From Candidatus Melainabacteria bacterium (lineage in GTDB: Bacteria > Cyanobacteriota > Vampirovibrionia > Obscuribacterales > Obscuribacteraceae): 64,000 nt of DNA. Each line of letters starts with the position of its first letter. Position 1 is the stretch's first letter. Below are positions 1 to 8,483 of the stretch, one piece after another. The translations under genes were made by a program, and so were the position numbers. The notes beneath the pieces are model-generated. The model was given only the letters and a program-made list of their open reading frames with translations. It did not search any database and was not told the origin of the DNA. Where the stretch lies: NCBI GenBank assembly GCA_003242885.1, contig QKMZ01000006.1:62001-126000 (forward strand), given 5' to 3'.

Positions 1-22
1 CAATAGACAAAAGACGTTTCAT
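1..22 (-). CDS. 5' end of a truncated gene running off the left edge
   Basis: Only the first seven codons (MKRLLSI) lie in the window. The start is convincing because an AAAGGAGG ribosome-binding site (positions 27-34) sits five bases upstream of the ATG at 22-20 on the minus strand. The basic-then-hydrophobic start would fit a signal peptide, but too little is visible to say what the protein is. Confidence 0.6.
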
Positions 23-358
23 AATGCCTCCTTTATTGGTAATCCAGCGCGTGCCAGCGTCCTAAAAATTTTAGTTGCAGCTGGCGCCTTGCGCTTCTGC
101 TGGAAACTTAGACGCGATTGAGGGTGGTTTGATTCCATATCCGCGAAATCTTGAATGAGCTTTACATCAGCTTCTTGAAGGGAACAAACACCTATCCCTC
201 AGGTAAGTTAATCGATAAAAATTACCTGTTTCAACGCCAGCCGTTCGAGATTAAAAGCACCCGGGCAAACGTCTAACTACGTATTTTCCCCACTGATTTT
301 AATGATTTAGATCCTTAATATGGGCCTCTGATCATTACCTTGCGTGATTTAAATAGAC
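23..358. other. Intergenic region between divergent genes
   Basis: No coding sequence is supported here. The left end holds the ribosome-binding site of the truncated minus-strand gene. At 200-228 there is a 7-bp inverted repeat (CAGGTAA/TTACCTG) around an AT-rich 15-base spacer, which could be an operator or weak terminator. The rest shows nothing I recognise. Confidence 0.5.
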
Positions 359-2821
359 ATGGACAGTGGCGCAGACATACGCCCAGCCGACCAGCCTCGC
401 GCGGCTTCGGAAGGTACCTGGCTTCAAGAAAATGTCTGGAAACCTATGGTTGCCGGAAGCGGTGTTCTGCAGGTCTACAACACGTTTGCTAGCGAGAATA
501 ACAAGGCTGAGATCCCGCAGGTTCATCATGCTCAGGTCGGCACAGTCGACTGGATGACGCAAAATGTTTCGTCGGCGGCTGGCGCGATTCTTCCTTACGT
601 TTTAGCCGGTAAGGCTATGGGCGCAGGTATGCGTGGAGTCGGTGCAAAGCTCGGCGCAGAAGGCGCTCTTGGACGCGCACTCGCTAGCTACCGCGGCGCG
701 CTTGTGTTGGGTGCTGGCGCCTACGACTTCACCAAAGCGCCCAACCTCGGCGAGACCCGAGTCGGAAATGCCATTGGCACGATGACTGCTTTCACAGTGT
801 TCGAAGTTGGCAATTCCAAATTGGGATTGAACAAAGGTTTGCCGATGATGACTTCGAGCGTGAAGGAGTTCACGAAGCAAGTTGCAGGACGCTCTCTTGT
901 TGGTGCCGTAGGTGCTACTTCAGGACTTGAAGCTTCTCACCTCTACAGTACCGGCAGATTTGCTGATGCGAAAGATGCATACAACGCAATGGCAACTGGT
1001 GCCTTCCTGAATACGGCGCTGCCTGTGGTGCAACATGGTGCAGGCAAGGCAATTGATGGATTTAACAATGCCACCGTCCGTGGTGTACCAGTCAATCGGT
1101 ACTTGCAAAACAGAGGGTGGGAAAACACGCCTGAATTGAAGGACGTAGCCAAAAATCACCTCTTCGCGAGAGTTCTCGATGTAAAGCCTGACCAAACCGT
1201 TAAGCCGGGTTCCAACAGAGTCGAAATGACTCCGCAAGATACGCCCGCCAACTTGGCCGCAAAACTCTCCGAGCTGAAGAAGTCGTATGAATCTGCAAAG
1301 TCTAATGAATCTGCAAAAGTTGATGAAGTCGCGAAGCTCAATGAAGTCGCCAAGCCTCTTGAGCGTGTTGCACTAACCGAAGAACAGGCAAAGACTCTAC
1401 GGAGCGCTGCCGACTTTGCGCACGAGTTGACGGCTAGGTTTCCTCAAGTCGATGCTAATGGAAATATCAATTATTATCTTGCCGGTTCTCTCGCCACTAT
1501 GCTGTTGATTGAAGGTGGCGGCAAGATGGTTCCGACAAAAGGCACCGCACTTCCATCGTTCGAACCTGCGAATGCTGTTTCAATACCAGAAGCAGGCATG
1601 AATCATCTTTCGACCTTCATTCGCAAGATTGGCGATCTCGATTACTTGCCGCTTAAGGACTATGCAAAGCAAGAAGTGAAGCTCGGGAAAGGGGGGGCGG
1701 GTCCGGCGTTTGATGAACTTACGCCTTCAGCGCGTGACGTGTTTAAAGAGTCTCGCGACGGCAGCAAAGTTATGGCTGATCCTGTTGCTTCAAAAGGCGA
1801 TCACACGGGCGTCGCAATTGAAGTTGGCGGTAAGACTTTCTATATAGCCAATCCTATTGATGCGCTGGCATACAAGCTGATTCATGCTGCGGAGTCATTT
1901 GGTTCGAATGAATCAAAAGTTCCGACAATGAACAAAGATTTTTCAGCCTTGCTCAATGGGCTCGAGAGTGTTTATCCTCGCGAAACTCTAGTAAACGCAG
2001 TCTCTGACGCAGTGAATCAGTACAACAAAAATAGTCCAAACGGGATTTATTTGCGTGACTATCATCCGGGTATGTCGCCCGAATTGAAATCGTTTTTCAA
2101 TGATGTAATCGCGAAAGACCCGAATGCTAGTTATTTGTCTGGCCTTAAGTTTGGTCAAGAACGCGGCTTTGGTATTTTACGCATTCTCGGCAGAATGGAG
2201 TCGGATGGGTCCAAGCGCCAATTGATTGATTTCATCAACAGCAACAAAGATGCGATTGATCTCTGGCAACCAACAGAGTCTCTGCACAATCGCATGACTG
2301 TCGCCGCTGAGATTCTCAAAAATCCTGAATTGCTGAAGAAAATTGAGTCGCAGGTGAAGGGCGAGCCTACACAAGAATCAATTGCCGAAGCGCTTAAGAC
2401 GTACACTGGAATGATCCGAGAAGTCGGTAATACTATGCCAGCCGGCAGTATGGAGCGCACGCCAGTAACCAGCTATTTGTTGGACAACCTGATGCGTGTG
2501 AGCGAGTCTAATTTGGGTGCGGAACTCAATATGATGAACTCACTTATGCAGAAGGGGGCCGATCCGTTTTCTATATACATGATCATGGATTCTGGCTATT
2601 TCAAAGGACAATCGCGTTCTTCAGTCTTAAGTGATTTGCAGAATGCGGCGTCAACTCTACCCCCTGAGCAGTTAGGCAAGTTTTTGTACGAGTACAAGAA
2701 GGCGATCGCGGAAACAAGCGAATACGACCGAGCTAACAATAGATGGATAGATATAACAGATGCGGAGCGACCTGCCCGAGCCCAATCTGTAATGTCGGAA
2801 TTCGGACTTTTGCATCAATAA
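359..2821 (+). CDS. Large hypothetical protein with Gly/Ala-rich N-terminal region
   Basis: This 820-residue protein is not recognised as any characterised family. Residues about 70-230 are rich in Gly and Ala with several moderately hydrophobic stretches but no classical signal peptide. Around residues 310-330 there is a short Lys/Glu/Ser-rich segment with repeated ES-AK-V-E-AK units, probably a linker. Residues 340-820 look like a mixed helical globular region. I recall similar long proteins with an LPYVLAGKA-type motif as lineage-specific in Obscuribacter-like genomes, which is a memory-based inference. The ATG at 359 lacks a good ribosome-binding site, so the start is uncertain. It stands alone on its strand. 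Confidence 0.75.
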   Translation: MDSGADIRPADQPRAASEGTWLQENVWKPMVAGSGVLQVYNTFASENNKAEIPQVHHAQVGTVDWMTQNVSSAAGAILPYVLAGKAMGAGMRGVGAKLGAEGALGRALASYRGALVLGAGAYDFTKAPNLGETRVGNAIGTMTAFTVFEVGNSKLGLNKGLPMMTSSVKEFTKQVAGRSLVGAVGATSGLEASHLYSTGRFADAKDAYNAMATGAFLNTALPVVQHGAGKAIDGFNNATVRGVPVNRYLQNRGWENTPELKDVAKNHLFARVLDVKPDQTVKPGSNRVEMTPQDTPANLAAKLSELKKSYESAKSNESAKVDEVAKLNEVAKPLERVALTEEQAKTLRSAADFAHELTARFPQVDANGNINYYLAGSLATMLLIEGGGKMVPTKGTALPSFEPANAVSIPEAGMNHLSTFIRKIGDLDYLPLKDYAKQEVKLGKGGAGPAFDELTPSARDVFKESRDGSKVMADPVASKGDHTGVAIEVGGKTFYIANPIDALAYKLIHAAESFGSNESKVPTMNKDFSALLNGLESVYPRETLVNAVSDAVNQYNKNSPNGIYLRDYHPGMSPELKSFFNDVIAKDPNASYLSGLKFGQERGFGILRILGRMESDGSKRQLIDFINSNKDAIDLWQPTESLHNRMTVAAEILKNPELLKKIESQVKGEPTQESIAEALKTYTGMIREVGNTMPAGSMERTPVTSYLLDNLMRVSESNLGAELNMMNSLMQKGADPFSIYMIMDSGYFKGQSRSSVLSDLQNAASTLPPEQLGKFLYEYKKAIAETSEYDRANNRWIDITDAERPARAQSVMSEFGLLHQ

Positions 2822-2839
2822 TTGGACGATTCTAAAGGT

Positions 2840-2940
2840 GAAATTCAGACAATCGTCAGTTTGAGGTATGGACAAAACTTGGCGATTGTTGGATAAAGTA
2901 ATTTCAGACCTGGCAATCGTGACGAAACTTATTTGAGACG
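2840..2940. repeat. Imperfect repeats resembling a transposon end remnant
   Basis: Two related segments occur downstream of the large orphan gene: one at 2841-2866 with TTCAGAC, CAATCGT and TTTGAGG, and one at 2900-2939 with TTTCAGAC, GGCAATCGTGACG and TTTGAGAC. Between them lies GGCGATTG in the opposite sense. Multiple short end repeats ending in TTTGAG are reminiscent of IS21-type ends, but no transposase gene is present. This is a weak inference. Confidence 0.25.
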
Positions 2941-3041
2941 CGTCTTGAAGAAAATCATTGGCAAAATGAGGCAGTTGTGGAGGTTCTGGGGTGAACGCCA
3001 ACATCTGTGGTAGTCACTTCACTGCGATGCTGCACGGCGTC

Positions 3042-3398
3042 TCAGCGCTCTAGCGGTATGTTATGCAAGCGGTGAAACGAAAGCTTATCCCAGTATCCTC
3101 TCTGAAAAACGATTTTGTTGTCTGAGAATTGGAAGAACCCACAGCCTCGCATGCCTTTGGGATCTTTCCACTCTAGAATTCCCCAGTTTCCGTCCTCAAA
3201 GATATTTTCTACAATGCAGTTCATTTCAGCATTGGCAAATTCTGTCTCGAACATTTTCTTGATAGCTGCTCTTCCTTCCACCCGCTCATTTGCGACTTGG
3301 TGGTTAACTGCGTCGTCTGTGTAGAAGGCGGCTAGCGCTTCCGCATCTGCCCTATTGAAGGTCTTAACCCAATCTAAAACCAGCTCTTTTGGGGACAT
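3042..3398 (-). CDS. NTF2/SnoaL-like domain protein
   Basis: A 118-residue single-domain protein with the SnoaL-like (NTF2 fold) pattern: an N-terminal helix ending in FNRADAEALAAFYTDDAVNH, an R-AIKKMFE helix, then beta strands with an ILEWKDP segment and a GCGFFQF strand. Such proteins are small cone-shaped domains that bind or turn over small hydrophobic ligands; the substrate cannot be read from the sequence. I chose the ATG at 3398 because a GAGG ribosome-binding site lies six bases upstream; an upstream TTG at 3410 is possible. It is a lone gene, with no partner suggesting a pathway. Confidence 0.7.
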   Translation of the reverse strand: MSPKELVLDWVKTFNRADAEALAAFYTDDAVNHQVANERVEGRAAIKKMFETEFANAEMNCIVENIFEDGNWGILEWKDPKGMRGCGFFQFSDNKIVFQRGYWDKLSFHRLHNIPLER

Positions 3399-3519
3399 GC
3401 GAAACCTCAAATTCCGTGCTCTACGCGTTAAAACAATCCGCTACCCCCGGGAGTAGCCTTAGCATACAGAGTCTAATGACATCCGGGCGCTGATTTGTTG
3501 GTACATTGTATTGGATTTA

Positions 3520-3582
3520 CCAAGTATGGTAATTCCAAGAACAGGAATCCAAAGTACTGGAATCACAAAGTACGATAATTCC
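3520..3582. repeat. Three short direct repeats upstream of the 3616 gene
   Basis: Three related 17-18-bp units with consensus CCAA(A)GTA..G.AATTCC lie at 3520-3536, 3549-3565 and 3565-3582, ending about 35 bases before the start codon at 3616. Their place just ahead of a gene suggests binding sites for a regulator, but no regulator can be named. Confidence 0.35.
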
Positions 3583-3615
3583 AAATCCAGTTGGCATCTC
3601 CCCGTGGTGACCTAG

Positions 3616-4350
3616 ATGTTGAAGAAGTTTGCTTCGCCCCGTAAGAATCTCTCAGCTCCTTTGACGGCTAGCTTGCAGAGCGCGGTAGAGCAGGTTAAGG
3701 CGGATATTTGGGCGGTTCGGGCTTCTGACGAGCATTACAAGCGCCGCAATGCCCTTGTAATCTGCAGACACACTGAACTGGCTAAGATTTCGATTCCGGA
3801 TGCTTTTAAGGGCACCGACATCTTTTGGCTGGACTGGAAAGGCGAAGTTCTTACCAAGCAACGATGCATCGAACAAATCGTAAAACCTTTGGCTCAAGGG
3901 GCAAAGATCAAAACTGTCATTGTTTTCGATGCAGAGTTGATGGACGCAGAAAAACTTGAGTACATGTCCTTTTGTTTGGATACTGTCGACCCATCCACTG
4001 CCTTTGTTTTTGTCGTCATGGCTTCTACCGTTGTGCCATTCCTGCGGCGCCGATGCGAAGTCAGTCTTGATTTTAAAGAAGCTGGTCCAACTGAGCAATA
4101 TGCAGCAGAGGCAGTCAGGTATTTCAGAGAGATGTTCAAGCAGCTCGCCGATATGACGCTGAGCGACGCCTTTATGAACGAGGTAAAATTGCACATCTCA
4201 ACGATGTCACCAGATGCAGTGGCATTGTTGCTGGATGCGTTTTGGTATCAGTATACAGAGGCGCGATTTGCTGGTGTTTATCTTAATACCGATGAGTTTC
4301 GCCTGTCGCTCTTTCAAAAAGCGATGCAACCAAAGCACGCGAACAACTAA
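3616..4350 (+). CDS. Degenerate AAA+ / clamp-loader delta-prime-like protein
   Basis: A 244-residue protein. The central part (about residues 95-155) reads like the sensor-1 part of a DNA polymerase III delta or delta-prime subunit: a KIKTVIVFDAELMDAEK strand and helix, a DTVDPSTAFVFVVMAS strand, then VPFLRRRCEVSLDF, matching the usual 'failing at this site, retract to the RC' arrangement. There is no Walker A P-loop, so it would not bind ATP in the normal way. The C-terminal 90 residues are helical. A role as a clamp-loader-like or other inactive AAA+ adaptor is inference only. Its stop lies six bases from the convergent zinc-ribbon gene, and short repeats lie just upstream. Confidence 0.55.
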   Translation: MLKKFASPRKNLSAPLTASLQSAVEQVKADIWAVRASDEHYKRRNALVICRHTELAKISIPDAFKGTDIFWLDWKGEVLTKQRCIEQIVKPLAQGAKIKTVIVFDAELMDAEKLEYMSFCLDTVDPSTAFVFVVMASTVVPFLRRRCEVSLDFKEAGPTEQYAAEAVRYFREMFKQLADMTLSDAFMNEVKLHISTMSPDAVALLLDAFWYQYTEARFAGVYLNTDEFRLSLFQKAMQPKHANN

Positions 4351-4356
4351 TTGTCG

Positions 4357-4671
4357 CTATACACTGATTCCAATTTGAGCGCTTCTGATTTCTTCTACCT
4401 TGCGTACTTTGAAGCAAGTGTTGCAATAAACCGGTTTGTATCCCTGTGGTCTGAATGGAATTACAAATTCGGTTCGGCACTCTTCGCACGTCACCTTAGA
4501 AATCACGTCAGTGCTTTTGCCTGCACGGTAGAGGCGGTTGAAAATTCGGCAGTTTTCGCAACGCTTGGGCGTATTCGTCAGCCCCTTGTTGTTGAAAAAC
4601 TCTTGTTCTCCCGCTCTAAAGATAAACGGTTTTGCGCATTGGATGCAGTTCAATTCTTTATCGTTAAACAT
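4357..4671 (-). CDS. Zinc-ribbon protein with four CxxC motifs
   Basis: A 104-residue protein with two zinc-ribbon units. The first has CIQC and CENC around a segment EQEFFNNKGL-N-PKRC, and the second has CEEC and CNTC around a VIPF-P-GYKPVYC segment. This is the layout of the small zinc-ribbon proteins common in cyanobacteria and Chloroflexi, whose function is unknown but is probably nucleic-acid or protein binding. Each unit has two CxxC pairs and so could bind one zinc ion. The gene converges on the clamp-loader-like gene. An 8-bp inverted repeat lies about 70 bases upstream of its start. Confidence 0.7.
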   Translation of the reverse strand: MFNDKELNCIQCAKPFIFRAGEQEFFNNKGLTNTPKRCENCRIFNRLYRAGKSTDVISKVTCEECRTEFVIPFRPQGYKPVYCNTCFKVRKVEEIRSAQIGISV

Positions 4672-5024
4672 ATTCGAACTCCGGTCTCCAAGGTCACCAC
4701 GCCCACCTCAGTAGGACCTCTTGGGTGCTAGTTATTCGAATATAGGCACTTTCCCCTATATTGGCATGCTGGGGTAGCGCATATTTATGTCATCAAAACC
4801 CAACAAAATTGCGGCTTTATAACGCAAGTGAGGGATGATTCTTACTTGAAACACCCTCGGCATACACCTTTTGCTGGATCTATCCCTTTGCGTTAACAGC
4901 GAACCGATATTCTTGAACAGTGCCCCTACCTCGAACCTCTACTGCCCACTTGAACGTTTTTTAGGAACTGCGCTGACTGTCTGCAGTCTGTAGCTATTGT
5001 GCAACAGGTTTAGGATTAGAAGAG
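4672..5024. other. Intergenic region, mostly featureless
   Basis: About 350 bases without a supported gene, between the zinc-ribbon gene start and the small membrane peptide. Apart from the inverted repeat at 4739-4762 I see no repeat, RNA gene or clear promoter. Confidence 0.5.
4739..4762. promoter_or_regulatory. 8-bp inverted repeat, possible operator
   Basis: A perfect inverted repeat, AATATAGG at 4739-4746 and CCTATATT at 4755-4762 with an 8-base spacer, lies 68-91 bases upstream of the minus-strand zinc-ribbon gene. The size fits a dimeric repressor site, but no T-rich tail supports termination. Confidence 0.35.
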
Positions 5025-5117
5025 ATGGAAATTCTTTGGGGACCAAGCATTTTGCTTAGTATTGTGTTGAGTGTCGCGCTTACAGTGATCCTCAACTTGA
5101 TGTTCAACAGAAAATAG
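5025..5117 (+). CDS. Small single-pass membrane peptide (30 residues)
   Basis: A short reading frame encodes MEILWGPSILLSIVL followed by SVALTVILNLMFNRK. Residues 4-26 form one hydrophobic helix, ending in a basic NRK tail as expected for a single-pass protein with an inside C-terminus. An AGGA sequence lies about ten bases before the ATG. It is too short to assign and could be chance, but composition and topology look like a real small membrane protein. It converges on the MFS gene. Confidence 0.4.
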   Translation: MEILWGPSILLSIVLSVALTVILNLMFNRK

Positions 5118-5143
5118 ATCACACAGACAGCCAAACATAGCAC

Positions 5144-6433
5144 TTACGTCAATGGCTCGGGCTCTTTGTACAGCTCATGAATGTGTAGGTTTCGAAGTTT
5201 TGGTGCGCGAATGCTTGTTACCAAAACAACCAACAACGTCATCACGCCTCCGAATACAACAGATGGCACCAGTCCCATGAGCTTTGCAGCGGTGCCTGAT
5301 TCAAATTCTCCAATTTCATTGGACGACCCGATGAACATGCTGTTGACTGCAGCAACTCTACCTTTCATATCGTTAGGTGTTACCAACTGAAAGATTGTGC
5401 TGCGCACCCAGACGCTGATGCCGTCCAGCGCACCACTAATTGCAAGCAAAACCAGTGAAAGGTAGAGATTTGTCGATAGCCCAAATCCAATGATGCAGAA
5501 CCCGAACCCGGCAGCTGCGATCATGAAGATTTTTCCGGAATTGTGGGTAATGGGATGTCGAGTTAATACAACTGCAGTGATTACGCTTCCCACAGATGGT
5601 GCTGCGCGAAGAACTCCCAATACTTGCGGCCCGCAATGGAAAACATCTTTGGCGAAGATTGGCATAAGAGCTACTGCGCCGCCAAAAAGAACTGCAAACA
5701 GGTCCATCGCCATCGCGCCTAGGATAATTTGATTTGAGAAGACGAACTGTAATCCTTCCTTGATATTTTCTAGGATGGTGTCGTGCTTGTTGGGATTTAT
5801 GTCCGACTTCGATTTGATCAGTGAAAAGCTCACGAAAGCGCAGGCTAACAATATTGTCGAAAACAAGTATGTGTTAGCGGCTTGCACCCAACCGTACAAG
5901 AGACCGCCGAAAATAGGACCGATCACGGCCGATGCTTGCCAGACCGTACTGTTCCACGCTGCGGCGTTGCCCATCAAGTGCCGCGGCACGATGTCTGAGA
6001 CGGTTCCAAAAATAGCAGGCGCGTAAAATCCTCGCGCCACACCCGAAATGGCAATTACTACAAACAGACAAGTAACCAGAGTCCAATTTGCCGGTATAGC
6101 CAAAGTGCAGCCCCAAAGTAAAGCCAGGCTAAGTACGAGTGTTCCGACTGCCCAGAGCACAATCTTTTTTCGATCGACCACATCAGCTACGTGTCCTGCG
6201 TAGAGTGCCACACCAATAGCCGGTATTGCCTCAGCTAGTCCGGCAAATCCGAGCATTAGGGGATTATTCGTGATGGCGTAAATCTGCCAGCCGACTGCAA
6301 TTGCTTGGACTTGAACGGCAACGGTTACCATCAGCCTGCTAATCAGCAGGCGTCTGTAATCTGCAATTTCTAAGACTGCGTAAGCGTTCTCGTCGGGCAA
6401 CAGTGATTCCTTCTGCGATGTTGCGGCTAACAT
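5144..6433 (-). CDS. MFS transporter, EntS/MFS_3-type exporter
   Basis: A 429-residue major facilitator protein with about 11-12 hydrophobic helices. The N-terminal region with YRRLL-SRL and GWQIYAIT, and the loop AGHVADVVDRKKIVL, match the MFS_3 group that includes the enterobactin exporter EntS. The substrate is unknown; export of a small metabolite, siderophore or drug is likely from the family. The ATG at 6433 has AAGG close upstream; a TTG at 6448 would add five residues. It is followed on the same strand only by non-coding sequence. Confidence 0.8.
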   Translation of the reverse strand: MLAATSQKESLLPDENAYAVLEIADYRRLLISRLMVTVAVQVQAIAVGWQIYAITNNPLMLGFAGLAEAIPAIGVALYAGHVADVVDRKKIVLWAVGTLVLSLALLWGCTLAIPANWTLVTCLFVVIAISGVARGFYAPAIFGTVSDIVPRHLMGNAAAWNSTVWQASAVIGPIFGGLLYGWVQAANTYLFSTILLACAFVSFSLIKSKSDINPNKHDTILENIKEGLQFVFSNQIILGAMAMDLFAVLFGGAVALMPIFAKDVFHCGPQVLGVLRAAPSVGSVITAVVLTRHPITHNSGKIFMIAAAGFGFCIIGFGLSTNLYLSLVLLAISGALDGISVWVRSTIFQLVTPNDMKGRVAAVNSMFIGSSNEIGEFESGTAAKLMGLVPSVVFGGVMTLLVVLVTSIRAPKLRNLHIHELYKEPEPLT

Positions 6434-6667
6434 TGCCTTGAGAGCCAAGAACTCTATGGCTCCAACATCGCCTTCCCTTATATTAGCGACTATTGTCGCT
6501 TGAAAACTGGGACCAATTCCCTGCGCCCTGCGTTGAGCGCGGGCGTCGCAGAGCTTGGGAGCGTATTGCTCACGCCCGATTTTGGAGGGCGCATTGTATG
6601 CGTTTCATTTTTTGTAATGGTGTATTGTATGTACCCTTTGCCGTCAAGATGCTGGCGCTCCGGCCAA

Positions 6668-7057
6668 CTAAGCGGTGCGTCGTTCCACTGCCCACTTGTT
6701 GACGATCGATTCTAAATCTGACAGCGAGTGTGGTTTGAACAAATAGTCATCCATTCCTGCATCAAAGCATTGCTTGCGATTTGGATTTGCGGTCATAGCG
6801 ATGATTGGTGTTCGTTTGCGAGACGCCTTCATCTCCCAATTGCGAATTTCTTCGGTTGCTTCGAGACCACTGTAGATTGGCATTTGCACGTCCATCAAAA
6901 TCAAATCATACTTGCCCGCTTTGATTGCACTCAATGCTTCCTTGCCATTGACTATCGCTGTTCCGCTGCACTTCAATCTTTTCAATTGAGAAAGAACTGT
7001 TAGTCTGAGGATTTTGTCATCCTCAACGACGAGGATTTTTCTTCTAGAGTTACACAT
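6668..7057 (-). CDS. CheY-like response regulator, output of stressosome operon
   Basis: A 129-residue stand-alone receiver domain. The acidic pair VEDD (residues 11-14), the phosphoacceptor Asp56 in LILMDVQMP, a conserved Thr in IIAMTA and the Lys in LFKP are all present. There is no output domain, so it probably acts by protein contact. Its start overlaps the upstream histidine kinase gene by eight bases, so it is the last gene of the Rsb-like operon and the likely phosphate acceptor of that kinase. Confidence 0.85.
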   Translation of the reverse strand: MCNSRRKILVVEDDKILRLTVLSQLKRLKCSGTAIVNGKEALSAIKAGKYDLILMDVQMPIYSGLEATEEIRNWEMKASRKRTPIIAMTANPNRKQCFDAGMDDYLFKPHSLSDLESIVNKWAVERRTA

Positions 7058-8483
7058 TTTCGTTTAGCCTCAGTGGGACGGTAAACCAAAATAGAGAACC
7101 GGAATTTTCTTCGCTTTGAACTCCCACGGCGCCTAGCATTAATTCGACAAAGCGTTTTACGATTGAAAGCCCCAGTCCCGTGCCACCATACTTACGCGTT
7201 GTTGTTCCATCACCTTGAACAAACGGTTCGAACAGGCGTGATTGTGTTTCTGCATTGACACCAATTCCGGTATCTTTAACCGAAAAACGAATCACTGACA
7301 GATCATCAGTTTTTGATTGGATATCAGCTCGGATTTCAACACTTCCGGTTTCAGTAAACTTTATCGCATTGAGGGCAATATTATGTAGAGCTTGTCGAAT
7401 GCGTATAGGATCTCCATATAGCGTCGCAGGTATTGAAGAGTCTACAGCGAATTTCAGTTGAAGTTCTTTAGCACTAGCCAGTGGGGCAACTCCGGCAACA
7501 ACATCATCGACGATTTTCGAGACAGATAATGGTAGGCTTTCGATTTCCATTTTTCCGGCTTCAAGTTTTGAGAAGTCCAGCAGATCGTTCACTATTAACA
7601 TCAGGTTTTGACCAGCTTCTCTGATGTTTTCAGCTAATTCTCTCGCCGATTCAGGAATCCCCTCTTCGGTGGCGAGCAGCTCTGCTAGTCCTAGAATTCC
7701 TGCCATGGGCGTGCGAATCTCATGGCTGATATTGCCGACAAATTGACTTTTCAACGCGCTTGCTAACACGGCCTCGTCTCTTGCGCTTTTCAGATATTGG
7801 TTGGCTTCCAGCAACTCGTCCGTGCGTTCTAAAACCTTTGCCTCCAAAGAATCATTGAGGCGCACCATTTCCTTGTTAAGTTCACGAAGGCTTTTATTCT
7901 TCTCTTCCAGCTGGGCGTTCAATGCATCCAAGAGTGCTTGTTTTTTCGACAATTGTTCGAGCGCGTGGAGCAATTCCTGGTTTTGTTGGTGAACTTCATC
8001 GAGAGGGCTGGCGGCGGCCATCTTTGTAAGTGAGTTTGCGAGTTCGTTTATTTCGTTTGCAGTAAAAGGAAGACGCGGAGCTAGATTTTTGTACAGGCGA
8101 ACAACAGTTCCGTTACTGGATGTATCGATCAGAAAATTGTCTACGAGCCGGCTTGCCCCAACCAAACCCGTGTTTTCCGTTCGCCTCGCGAGAATATCGT
8201 CCTTGTTGTCGATGCCCGAGCCCTGATCGGCAATAACTGCGACGAATGAAAATGGATTTCCTGAATCATCGAGCATAAAAGAGATTTTTCCACCCTTTGC
8301 GTGCACAACGGCGTTGCGTGATATTTCGCTTACAGCTGTGCTGATACGAGTTTGATCTTGTCTGTCAAAGCCGAGTAACAATGCAATTTGACGAGCTCTT
8401 CTTCTCGCCAGAACGACGTCCCCCTCATTGTTTACGATCAAGCTGACTAGCGGCTTTTCTTTGGATTCAGAAAGGCTCTTCAT
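7050..8483 (-). CDS. Histidine kinase with N-terminal RsbT-like ATPase domain
   Basis: A 477-residue soluble protein. Residues 1-135 form an RsbT-type GHKL ATPase domain (SEISRNAVVHAKGG N-box, ADQGSGI G1 box). A long coiled coil follows (about 150-245), then a HisKA domain with His254 in NISHEIRTP, and a C-terminal HATPase domain with N-box ALNAIKFTETG, DTGIGV and GGTGLGL. There is no membrane segment or classical sensor domain, so the input is probably a protein contact with the stressosome proteins encoded upstream. It overlaps the phosphatase gene by four bases (ATGA) and the receiver gene by eight, indicating coupled translation. Confidence 0.85.
   Translation of the reverse strand: MKSLSESKEKPLVSLIVNNEGDVVLARRRARQIALLLGFDRQDQTRISTAVSEISRNAVVHAKGGKISFMLDDSGNPFSFVAVIADQGSGIDNKDDILARRTENTGLVGASRLVDNFLIDTSSNGTVVRLYKNLAPRLPFTANEINELANSLTKMAAASPLDEVHQQNQELLHALEQLSKKQALLDALNAQLEEKNKSLRELNKEMVRLNDSLEAKVLERTDELLEANQYLKSARDEAVLASALKSQFVGNISHEIRTPMAGILGLAELLATEEGIPESARELAENIREAGQNLMLIVNDLLDFSKLEAGKMEIESLPLSVSKIVDDVVAGVAPLASAKELQLKFAVDSSIPATLYGDPIRIRQALHNIALNAIKFTETGSVEIRADIQSKTDDLSVIRFSVKDTGIGVNAETQSRLFEPFVQGDGTTTRKYGGTGLGLSIVKRFVELMLGAVGVQSEENSGSLFWFTVPLRLNENV

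Noticed and set aside
3652..4194. 180-codon minus-strand frame
   Set aside because: It is antisense to the clamp-loader-like gene and shows no protein-like pattern.
4351..4731. 126-codon plus-strand frame
   Set aside because: It is antisense to the zinc-ribbon gene, whose four CxxC motifs show the true coding strand.
6540..6578. CGGGCGT/ACGCCCG inverted repeat as a terminator
   Set aside because: The loop is 25 bases long, and no T-tract follows on the strand whose gene ends nearby.
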